Assembly: GCA_963281255.1 (NCBI GenBank)
Contig: OY725503.1
Span: forward strand, 3,596,001 to 3,660,000
Source of the DNA: Aphrocallistes beatrix
Lineage: Eukaryota; Porifera; Hexactinellida; Sceptrulophora; Aphrocallistidae
Direction of reading: 5' to 3'
Length of the DNA stretch: 64,000 nt
Below, piece by piece: positions 30,952 to 40,300 of this stretch. The notes beneath the pieces are model-generated. The model was not told the DNA's origin. It ran no database searches and was given only the letters and a program-made list of their open reading frames with translations. Both the position numbers and the translations under genes were made by a program. The number at the start of each line of letters is the position of its first letter. The stretch's first letter is position 1.

Positions 30952-31082
30952 TGGCTTAGCCATGAGATTTCGTGCTTATTCACTGAGTGTTAGTTTTGAA
31001 TGGATAATTACACAAACACAATGATAGAGTGATAGTGTGCTTATATAATAAGTGAGTTTGTCGGGTTAAAATATTAAAAAAA

Positions 31083-32615
31083 TTAGTCCGGGATTCGTTT
31101 TAAAAAACGTCTGTAAGGTTTAACCGATGTAGCAGCAGCTCTATACTGATTCATTTCCTTCCTGCACGCCTTCCAATTCTTGCTAACGTCCGAGTCCAAC
31201 CTCTTGAACACACTCCGGAGCTCTTCATCCCTGACCTCTGTGTCCTTCTTGATCTGCTCCATCATCTGTTTGTAGGTGTAGCTGGCACTAGGGATGGCCA
31301 GGATTTCAGTCCTGTTGATGTACACAGAGCCAGGGTTCCTCGTGATACCGATGGAGTGCATGTAGCATGCGAGGAGAGGAGATCTCCCGAGGATGTTGAA
31401 CTTGACGTTGTGGAAAATCGGGCTGAGTCCGAATGGGTGGTCCGGTAATTCTTGAGGGGACAAGTCAGGAGAGAGGTGTCTCTCCTCCTCACGCCCCCTA
31501 TCTGGGGAGGGGGTCTTTAGGAGAGGAGCTAGCTTGTGAATGCTACTCTGACTATCTCGAGAGGGGAGCACACACTGAGAAAACTTGCTCGGGTCAATCT
31601 TCCACTCGTTCCAGGAGAGAGGGTGTGGCTGCAGTCCGATCACGGTCTTGTGCACCAGGGTGGAGATAAAACGGCGGAATTCAGCGCCGAAATGAAGGCG
31701 AGATCCGGGAAATAGGGCCCAGAAGGCCACGTAGAGGGATTGCGCTAGGCAGTCAGAGTATTTGAGGAAGAAAAGATCTCTGAACTTGACTGGAACTAGC
31801 TGGAACAGCTTCACGTACGAGACAGAGAGTCTGATGAGGAAGCTAGCCTGTGTGTCTGCCTCGATATCCGCCTCAACATTGAATCTGTCCAGCCATAGCA
31901 GCCAGAACAGATCCTGTAGGATTGCACTGGACACCTCGGAGTAGAACATCTTACGCCAGCAGCCCATATACACAGGTGAGAACTCCTGATTCCTTGACAC
32001 AAAGTCTAGCACCTTCAATGGGTCTATCTTTCCTGGAAGAGGTGTCAACTCGTCGTTATCAAATCCCAAGAATATAGCGTCCTCCACCCTTTTGTCTGAC
32101 TTCTTCTCTCCGCCACGCATGCCCCTCGTCCTAGCTTGTCTCAACTTCTTCGTTGCTTTCCCTCGCAAGCGTTGTTTGTTCCCCTTCGCTTTTGAGAACA
32201 TTTTCTCCTCCTCCTCCTCACTGGACTCACTGGAACTGTCAGAGTTGTCTGAGCCGAGGAAAGGGTCCGACTCTTTCCCGTTCATGTCCTCGCATTTCGG
32301 GTCTAGGTCGTAGAGAAGGGATCCTAGTGCCGTCACTCTCTCAGAGAGAGAATTCATCAGCGTCTCAACCTGTAGGAAGAGCTCGTCATCAAATTGAGCG
32401 TGAGTTGCTAGATCTGACTCGATGGTTTCTATTTGCGTGAAAGGCATCAGTCCCAGTTCTTCAAGCAGCTGTTCTTCATCCTGGATACAGCCTGATTTAT
32501 CTAGGGGCCACTTCTCATACACCATCTTCTCTCTCTCCATCCACTCCTCAACTGAGGTGGGAGGAGGTGTTACCTGTTTATTATTGCATTTCTCCTGCAG
32601 GATACTACTCAACAT
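31083..32615 (-). CDS. FAM227-family protein
   Basis: A 510-residue protein with the FAM227 core: FYSEVSSAILQDLFWLLWLDRF followed by LFFLKYSDCLAQSLYVAFWALFPGS and FRRFISTLVH. The N-terminal third is acidic with an SSESSEEEEE run and then a basic stretch (KQRLRGKATKKLRQ). The C-terminus ends in a helical, basic region. FAM227 proteins are found mainly in ciliated lineages and animal testis; no biochemical activity is known. Convergent with RFC2 (132-base gap). Single exon. Confidence 0.75.
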   Translation of the reverse strand: MLSSILQEKCNNKQVTPPPTSVEEWMEREKMVYEKWPLDKSGCIQDEEQLLEELGLMPFTQIETIESDLATHAQFDDELFLQVETLMNSLSERVTALGSLLYDLDPKCEDMNGKESDPFLGSDNSDSSSESSEEEEEKMFSKAKGNKQRLRGKATKKLRQARTRGMRGGEKKSDKRVEDAIFLGFDNDELTPLPGKIDPLKVLDFVSRNQEFSPVYMGCWRKMFYSEVSSAILQDLFWLLWLDRFNVEADIEADTQASFLIRLSVSYVKLFQLVPVKFRDLFFLKYSDCLAQSLYVAFWALFPGSRLHFGAEFRRFISTLVHKTVIGLQPHPLSWNEWKIDPSKFSQCVLPSRDSQSSIHKLAPLLKTPSPDRGREEERHLSPDLSPQELPDHPFGLSPIFHNVKFNILGRSPLLACYMHSIGITRNPGSVYINRTEILAIPSASYTYKQMMEQIKKDTEVRDEELRSVFKRLDSDVSKNWKACRKEMNQYRAAATSVKPYRRFLKRIPD

Positions 32616-32958
32616 TAGATAGAACTACTGTGTATGGATAGATACTTGTACAATTGTTCTGTGGTTTTTGTTGCAGAGCAAGTTTGGATCCGTATCTACA
32701 GCTATAGTTATGAGAACATGCATTTAAATGCGAGAATTCTCGATATCTTTCGCTCAATCTTAAAAGAAATATACTAACATCGAGATCAATAATAAAGACA
32801 CTATCCAACTGTATCCAAACTTAATCAAATAAACACAAACCTATCGAAAACGTACAACTATTATACAATGCCTATCATAAATAACTAGATTAAATTCTCC
32901 CTATACTACTACAGTGTTTAGCTTATCACACAATAAACTGTCTGTGCTATGGAACTCC
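32616..32958. other. Intergenic between the desaturase and FAM227
   Basis: This is 343 AT-rich bases that should contain the FAM227 promoter and the desaturase 3' untranslated region. I see no repeat or additional gene. Confidence 0.4.
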
Positions 32959-34350
32959 TCATGCCTGCTTAGACTTAACTTCGCCCTGTCCTAGTCTCTT
33001 CAGGTGGTTGATGTGACAGCTTAGAGCCTCCCAGAAGGTAGGCACGTAATGGTACGTGATGCCGAACTCCTTACAGGTGTCTCTGAGAATGGGCGTGATA
33101 AGTTTGTAGTGAGACTGAATGACTCCGGGGAATAAGTGGTGGACAGTTTGGTGGTTGAGGGAACCAGTGAACACAGACCAGAACCAGCTGTCAGTAGCGT
33201 AGTCCTGTGTCGTAGCCACCTGTAGCTCCGCCCAGTCCCCGTGTATCTTGTTGTCTGCGTCAGGTTGCGGCCATTCCACCTCGCTAATCACGTGGGAGGT
33301 CTGGAAGACGAGGGCCAGCCAGTAGCTCCCGATGAACTCGGCGATCAGGTTGAATAGCAGCACCTTCCATAGCGGCATGTAGAGGTAGAGCAGTGTGAAC
33401 CTGTAGTTGACGTGCAGGAATTTGCCTAGGTAGAATTGCACCAGCTGGGAGTTAGTGGGGATGGTAAGCTGCATCGCACTGTTCTTCCCATCCTTCAACA
33501 AAGTGAAGTCCTGAATCCGGGTTTTCAGGCCGAGAAAGCAGTAGACTAGCGGAACGTATACATGCTGGTAGACGTAGCGGGAAACCCAGGGCTGGTGCGG
33601 TTTAATGCGGCGGATGTCTGGATGGTCTCGATGCGTGTAGATATCAGGATCTCTCCCATCGACATTGGTGAAAGGGTGATGTCCTAGTGTGTGCTGGTGT
33701 ATCCACATGAAGATAGACGCACCTTGGAATAGATCGTGCACTGCTCCGAATGCCCGCCACACCCAAGGTCTGTGCGTGATGGAGAAGTGTGAAGAGTCGT
33801 GCGTGAATGTCATAGCGACCAGGGCAACGTCAAAACCCCATAGAATGATTACGAAGATGGACAATGGCATGTTTTCATGGTTGTGGAGCACAAAAAATGT
33901 GCATAAAAACGCGAAACCGAGGAAGAAGGCGTATCTCACAAACATCCACGGATCGTACTTGGGGTCGATATTATTATCTCTGAAATACGATTCCACTCTC
34001 TGTTTCAGAGTGCGATAGAATTCGCCGCGTGGAGGGTAGACAGGAAACTCGTTGGATACAAGATCGCCAACGTAGAACTTTTCTAGAATTTTGAACGCCT
34101 TATCACTGTGGTAGGACTCAAACACCTGCGAAATGTCACGTCCCGCGCCTAGTGAGATCTGGTCAGCTCCTCCAGGGTGCTTCTCAATGAAAGAGCTGAC
34201 ATCGTACACTTTCCCGTGCACGGCCACGTGTGCGTTATCTCGACGGTTGTACGTAGCTAGTTCTTGACAAGTGAACGTACGCTTTCCACCTACAATTGTA
34301 GTCCCGTTAGATAAATGTCCGTTTGCTAGACTGCCGTTAGTGCTAACCAT
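32959..34350 (-). CDS. Cytochrome b5-fusion front-end fatty acid desaturase (delta-5/delta-6 type)
   Basis: A 463-residue ER membrane enzyme that introduces a double bond between an existing one and the carboxyl end of polyunsaturated acyl chains. An N-terminal cytochrome b5 domain (about 25-100) has the haem motif HPGG. Three histidine boxes follow: HDSSH, HTLGHH and QTVHH, the last with the Gln for His typical of front-end desaturases. Hydrophobic pairs flank the boxes. The start is taken as ATG 34350 (MVSTNGSLANG); an upstream TTG is ignored. Regioselectivity cannot be told from sequence. A duplicated copy of its 5' end lies at 37132-37275. Confidence 0.93.
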   Translation of the reverse strand: MVSTNGSLANGHLSNGTTIVGGKRTFTCQELATYNRRDNAHVAVHGKVYDVSSFIEKHPGGADQISLGAGRDISQVFESYHSDKAFKILEKFYVGDLVSNEFPVYPPRGEFYRTLKQRVESYFRDNNIDPKYDPWMFVRYAFFLGFAFLCTFFVLHNHENMPLSIFVIILWGFDVALVAMTFTHDSSHFSITHRPWVWRAFGAVHDLFQGASIFMWIHQHTLGHHPFTNVDGRDPDIYTHRDHPDIRRIKPHQPWVSRYVYQHVYVPLVYCFLGLKTRIQDFTLLKDGKNSAMQLTIPTNSQLVQFYLGKFLHVNYRFTLLYLYMPLWKVLLFNLIAEFIGSYWLALVFQTSHVISEVEWPQPDADNKIHGDWAELQVATTQDYATDSWFWSVFTGSLNHQTVHHLFPGVIQSHYKLITPILRDTCKEFGITYHYVPTFWEALSCHINHLKRLGQGEVKSKQA

Positions 34351-34429
34351 CCTGAGCAAAAACCACGTGTTGATAACAAGAATTAAGTTTTAAATCATAT
34401 TTGTAGGATATTATTAATTAAAAAGTCAA

Positions 34430-34799
34430 CTAACCATGTTATGTTAGGTCACAAAACAATGAAATATTAAAGTGGTGTCACAGGAATAAGACACAGTTCT
34501 AGGACCTATAAACTTCCCAAACAAGTTAAGAGGGCACAGTAGTAAGTTCTAGCCATTCCTGAGGTTTATAACCACTACCTACAAGGCAATCTCAAAGCAT
34601 TTAAATTAATGGATCAAAATGGTCAGGCAATTATTGCAGGGCGATTATTAGTAATAACACGAATATGTGTGTGACCATAAAATGCATTGAGTCAAAAACA
34701 ATATTGCGACAACACAGCAAACTAACAACTAACAACGCCATGCAATCCCTGCTAATTATAATAAAGTTAAAATTACTTAAAGTACATGCTGGTCTTTAG
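34430..34799. repeat. USP-cluster 3' module (downstream of USP copy A)
   Basis: This block contains TAAAGTGGTGTCACAGGAATAAGACACAG, then CATTCCTGAGG, ACTACAAGGCAATCTCAAAGCA and CTAATTATAATAAAGTTAAAATTACTTAAAGTACATG. It recurs after copies F (50640-51054) and G (55205-55573) and at 49060-49465. Shorter relatives follow B, C, D, H and I. It is the shared 3' flank and untranslated region of the USP family, with AATAAA-like sequence close to the stop codon. Confidence 0.75.
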
Positions 34800-36738
34800 T
34801 TAGAGAGGCAGTCTCTCATAGAAAAGTATGTAGGCTTGAGAGCTGAATACGTCGGCATGATTAGTTTTGGAAATATGGGAGTCGCTTATATAATACCAAT
34901 CTTCTGGGAGAGTCGCGTGTTTATGATTTGAGTCTGGTGACTTGCAGGTGCCATTTTCTCTCGCGAAAGAAATTTTGGCATTCCAATCTGCTATATTAAC
35001 ATGTGCCACATAATGTTCACCAGACATTCCACCCGAGTGATCCACTATTCCTCTCAGACCGTACAGGATCCTGTTGTTACAATCCTTAGGAACGGACGTA
35101 TCTGAAACACAGAAAGGTGACATGTCCAGCACCAGGGGGAACTCAACACGTTTGTTCAGTTTCTGCAGACCGTATCCAGTTTGAGAGAAACGCTTGAGGT
35201 GTATAGTGAGGACAGGACCGACACTTTTGATGTGGAATTGCTTAACTGCGCTAGTGAATATGAGAGCATCATAGTCGATATTATCAGTGTCAGCATTTTC
35301 GTCAGAACTCGTATCTGAGGTCTCGTCCTGATTACTAACGAGTTGAGGATTGCAACTGTTGCAGACGTAGTCCTCCTCTAAGAATATAGGAGAGAAGAAC
35401 CGCATGAGATAGTACTCGAGAGAGTCTTTAGGATAATCATTAGCCATACGATTGAGTCTTTTCATTTCTTTAGATTTGACCTTCACTTCTTCTTCAGAGT
35501 TTGACTTTATTTCATTTTGAAGTGGATTGGAACTAAGAATATTATATTTTTGAATGTATTCAGGTAAAGGCAACGAAATGTCTAGAAAATCTTCATTTAT
35601 GTCCAATATGCTACCGCATCCCTCACACTTCACTGTATCAAGCATTTTTCCACCGAAAGTGTCATCGATAAAAGTACCAGTAAACACAAAAATGTTTTCG
35701 AATTCACTAGCGTACTTATTTAGGTTCTTTCCATCCACAGAACAGTTCTTTGATTGAGTTTTATCATCTTTAATGTTGAAATGTTTACACTTCCAAAATG
35801 CCGCTTCCAGTCGTTTTATTTCTTCATCTTTCACCATGTCGATCATAAAACGGAACAATTCATGACTATCCTGTTGTGAACCATCAGAAAACTTTCGATG
35901 CTTTTTCGCGATATGATCCTGCACAGCCCTAGGTTTGACGGTTTTATGTGTGAATTTATTTCTCGGACTATCTTTTCCGAAAGTTCCTTCTGTAGCTTCA
36001 GATTGGTAGACAGTTTCTTGTATCAAGTTGAAAAGTTCCTTTGTCAGTTGTCCAGGTTCCGCTTTCTTGTCAGAGGCAAATTCGATAGTTTCTAGTTCAG
36101 GATGTTTCTTAGGAACGAGTTTGTACTTAGTACGTGTTATTGTGTAAGTCAGCAGTTCCCTAAAAGGACGGAGATAGAGCAGATTCTGTAGAACAGAGTT
36201 GAAGTAATCATTGTTCCCTAGATTGGAGAGTCCTATTACATGCATATACTTAGGCACTATGGCACTACAATATCTACACTCGATTATTCGAAGCTGACAC
36301 TCATTTTCGCAAATGATTTTGTAGTTCAGATCTCTTCAAAAGAACGCCACATACGTTAGAACAGTTCAGAATGAATTCTGCACACTCATCCAAGTGTACA
36401 TCGATTTCTCCCAGACTTCCTTTCCACACACATCCTCTCTTCATCAGAGGACACTTTGCTCTCAATTTGGGTATGTTATTTCTTTGTTTGGTCATCGGAA
36501 TAAGGTCTTCTCCTTTCATACACACTTCACAAACTAATATCGGATCAGGTCCATTTACTAAACAAGCATTTCGCATTAATCCGATGCACTTAACACAAAT
36601 ATAGAAATCCATTTCGGTTTCGCCCAAATCATTTTCTAGCAAATCCTGTTTGTAGCCTCCATACTCATCTTTCCCGATTCCAATCAGCAGGAGTCGTTCT
36701 TTACAATCGATTGTATTGTAAATCTCTCGTCTAGCCAT
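34800..36738 (-). pseudogene. USP copy A: TRAF-type zinc finger / USP fusion, frameshifted, catalytic Cys replaced
   Basis: The N-terminal frame (36738-36301) encodes a RING-like Cys region (CVKCIG, CEVC) and two TRAF-type fingers. One extra base near 36312 (CATTTGCGAAAATG against CATTACGAAAATG in copy H) shifts the frame. The other frame then reads NECQLRIIECRYCSAI and joins directly to MHVIGLSNLGNNDYFNSVLQ of a USP domain (ATG possible at 36245). The remaining fingers and coiled coil seen in H are deleted. The Cys box is NNDYF instead of NTCYF, so no nucleophile is present. The His box (GEHYVAHVN) and two zinc-ribbon CxxC pairs remain. If translated from 36245 it would be an inactive 481-residue USP. 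Confidence 0.85.
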
Positions 36739-37029
36739 CTCAAGTGTTCATAATAATGATATATCAATCTAATTCAAAATTAAGATATTACATGATATAT
36801 ATCAGACTGCCAATGGAAATTAGCGTGGGTATTCTAAAATATATAAGTTCACTCTTATACAATGGTAGCAATAAAGTCACAACTCTGAAATATCTAAGTG
36901 ATTAGGAGCGGTGTGAGAAGGGTAGCAGGAGTAGCAGCCGCGACCCCAGTGGATAATCTCGTGACCTTTTACTTGATCTTTTTACGAATCTAGAATGTTC
37001 TAATACATTCTATCCAGTAAACACAATTC
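36739..37029. other. Intergenic, upstream of USP copy A
   Basis: AT-rich sequence. Its first part resembles the sequence upstream of copy H (61554-61700): ATATCAATCTAATT and GGAAAT.AGTG. This suggests a shared promoter for the two zinc-finger members. No further gene is seen. Confidence 0.4.
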
Positions 37030-37275
37030 ACTCCTAAACCTCCTTACTGTCTGCTGATGGATCCAACGAAAGTCCAGAAAATCTTCATTTATGTTCAATA
37101 TTGTTCTACAGCTGTCACACTACTACAACTGTAGTCCCGTTAGATAAATGTCCGTTCGTTCGACTGCTATTAGTGCTAACCATCCTGAGCAAAAACCACG
37201 TGTTGATAATAAGCAAAAAATAAGTTATTAAAACATATTTGTAGGATATTATTACTAATTAAAAAGTCAAAGAGC
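37030..37275 (-). pseudogene. Chimeric fragment: piece of a USP gene joined to the 5' end of the desaturase gene
   Basis: The stretch 37030-37130 matches the DFLDISL region of USP copy B (ACTGTCTGCTGATGGATCCAACGAAA, AGAAAATCTTC). At 37132-37275 it switches to a copy of the desaturase start codon, first codons and upstream sequence (AACTGTAGTCCCGTTAGATAAA, CCATCCTGAGCAAAAACCACGTG), homologous to 34289-34425. Both pieces are too short to function. They record an illegitimate rearrangement between the desaturase and the USP cluster. Confidence 0.8.
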
Positions 37276-37375
37276 AATATCATATTAAAGTACACATAAT
37301 AAAATACAAATAATAGAATCATTAGCCACATGCAATCCATGCTAGTTACTACGTATTATATAATTTTCAAATTAC

Positions 37376-40300
37376 TTATAGCAGAGTGCAACTATCTATA
37401 AAAGGCAGCCTCTCGTAGAAGAGTATGTAGGCTTGAGAATTCAACACATGGGAGCGGTCGGTTTCGTTGTAAGAAGAGTCACTAATAAAGTACCATTCGT
37501 CTGTAAAGTTACTTTCTAATGCTTGAGGTAATTCTTCATTTTGCTGAGGAGGATCTGTATCCATTGGCTCGTATGTTGAAGATATTCCTTCACTTCTTTC
37601 TTCCGTTGTTGTGGATTTTGTATTATCATTCCAATCCGCTATATTGACGTAAGCTGCATAATGCCCAGCTGTGATCCTACCTGTGTGATCTACTATTCCC
37701 CTCAGACCGTACAGGATCTTGCCATTACAATCCTTGGGGATAGACGTGTCTGAGACACAGAAAGGAGACATGTCCAGCACCAGGGGGAATTTAATATTCC
37801 TGCCCACTTTCTGCAGCCCCAATTTTGATTGATAAAAACGCTGGAGGTGTATAGTGAGGACAGGTGGGAGAGTTTTGATCCGGAATTGCTTATACGCATC
37901 GCTGAAGTAGCGAGTATCGCTGTAAATCCTCCCAGTACTATCTACCTTTTGGCTTTTATCATCGTGAGAATCTGCATGTGTATATGAGGCCTTTTTCTGC
38001 TTACCAACGAGCTGAGGATTGCAATCATTGCAGACGTAGTTTTCTAAGAGTTTGGGTGAAGAGAAGAACTGCGTGAGATATTGTTCAAGAAAACTTTCTT
38101 TAGATTCAACTGCTCTTTCTATTTCAGGGTCCGACTTTATTTTCCTTTGAGAATGATTTGAACGAGCAATATTATCCTCTTGACTAGACTTCTTGTTATC
38201 TCTAATGTATGTTGTTAGAGGCAGTGAAATATCCAGAAAATCTTCATACACGTCAATTGTGTTACTACAAACTAAACAATTCACTTTACTGATCATTTCC
38301 CCACCGAATGTGTGATCGATAAAAGTACCATTAAACATGAAACTGTTCTCAAATTCACTAGCGTACTTCCTCATATATCTATCACCAGAGCAGTTTTTGA
38401 ATTGAGTTTTATCGTCTTTAATGTTGAAATATTTCAAAAACGCTTCTTTCAGTCGTTTTATTTCCTCGTCTCTTACCATGTTCATTAGAGAACGGAACAA
38501 TTCATGGCTATCCTGTTGTGAATCGTTAGAAAAATTTCCAGATCTGTATAGAATTTCAATTCTTACAGCCCAGGATGTGGATATTTTAGGAGTGACATTG
38601 TTTCTTGAGAACTTCTCATCGGTAGCTTCTTGTATTAATTTGAAAATTTCTTCTGTCAGTTTTCCAGGTTCTGTTTTCTTGTCAGTATTTAAGAATGTTC
38701 TAGTCTCTAAATCAGAGTATTTCTTCGGAACGAGTGTATACTCAGTGCAATCCATGGTATAAGCCAGCTGATCCCTAAATGGACGGAGGTAGAGCAGGTT
38801 CTGTAGAACAGAGTTGAAGTAGCTTACGTTCCCTAGATTTTGGAGTCCTAATACACACATGCTCTGAATTAGTCCTCCCTCATAATCAGCAGACTGATTT
38901 TTTTCTATAATATAGGACTGGGAAAGAGATGGCTTAGGCTTCTCATGGACTTGACTAGCTAAATTTTTCTCGCACGTTCCAGACTCTGAAATATTCTTGC
39001 AATTTTTATCAATTTTCTCAACTCTGTCTCTAGGTACATTAGGTACAAGAGGCAGTCTCTTAGTTCTGCTTCCTTTGCAATCAGCAGATTGCATATGTGA
39101 CTGATCTGAAGATGGATTAGAGCTCTCCTGACTTTTGACAGCATCTCTAGTTTCACAAGGCTTTGAATTATTATTTTCATCAATTTCCTCAACTCTGTTT
39201 CTAGGTACAAGAGGCAGTCTCTCGTAGAAGAGTATGTAGGCTTGAGAACTGAATACGTTATTATGATTGGTTTTGGAGATATATGAGTCACTGATATAGT
39301 ACCAATCTTCTGTGGGTTCAACGTGTTTGAGATGTGAGTGGGGTGTGAGGGGAGATGTCGGTTGCAATTGTAGTGGACAAACGTTATTTTCTGATGCAAG
39401 AGTTATCTTATTCCCTACATTCTTCAGAGCGGATGCTGTATCCATTAATGGGGTTGTGGAAGGGGTTTTTTTAAATCTATCCTCTACTATGCTCGATTTC
39501 GTGATGTCTTTGCTAGGAATTTTAGATGGCATATTCCAATCTGCTATATTAACATAAGCCACATAATGTCCAGCTACCATCCAACCTGTGTGATCCACTA
39601 TTCCTCTCAGACCGTACAAGATCTTGTCATCACAATCCTTGAGGACGGACGTGTCTGATACACAGAATGGTGACATGTCTAGGACCAGAGGGAACTCAAC
39701 ATGTTTGTCCACTTTCCGCAGACCATATTCTGATTGATAGAAACGCTTGAGGTGTATAATGAGGACAGGTGGGAGAGTTTTGATGTGGAATTGCTTATTT
39801 GCATCAGTGAACTTGGGGTCAATGCCTTCAGTGTTATCTTCTTTTTCGTCTTTATTTTCAATGGATTTTATGCTTGTATGTGATGCCTTGTCTTGCTTAC
39901 TAAATAGTTGAGAGTTACAATTATTACAGACATATTCCTTTACTAGGAATTTGGGAGAGAAGAACTGTCTGAGATAGAATTCAAGAGAATCATTAGTATT
40001 AACTTTCCTACTGTCTACTGATAGATATAACGAAATGTCCAGAAAATCTTCATTTATGATTAAAGTTTTTCCACAGCTGTCACACTTCACTGTACTGATC
40101 ATTTCTCCACCGAAAATTTCATCGATAAAAGTACCAGTAAACACAAAAATGTTTTCAAATTCACTAGCGTATTTCCTTAGGAGCTTCTTACTATATTGCA
40201 TAAAATTGGTTTTATGGCCATTGATATCAAAATGGTCAAAAAATGCAGTCTTCAGTCGTTCTATTTCCTCGTCTTTCACCATGTCGATTAGAAAACGGAA

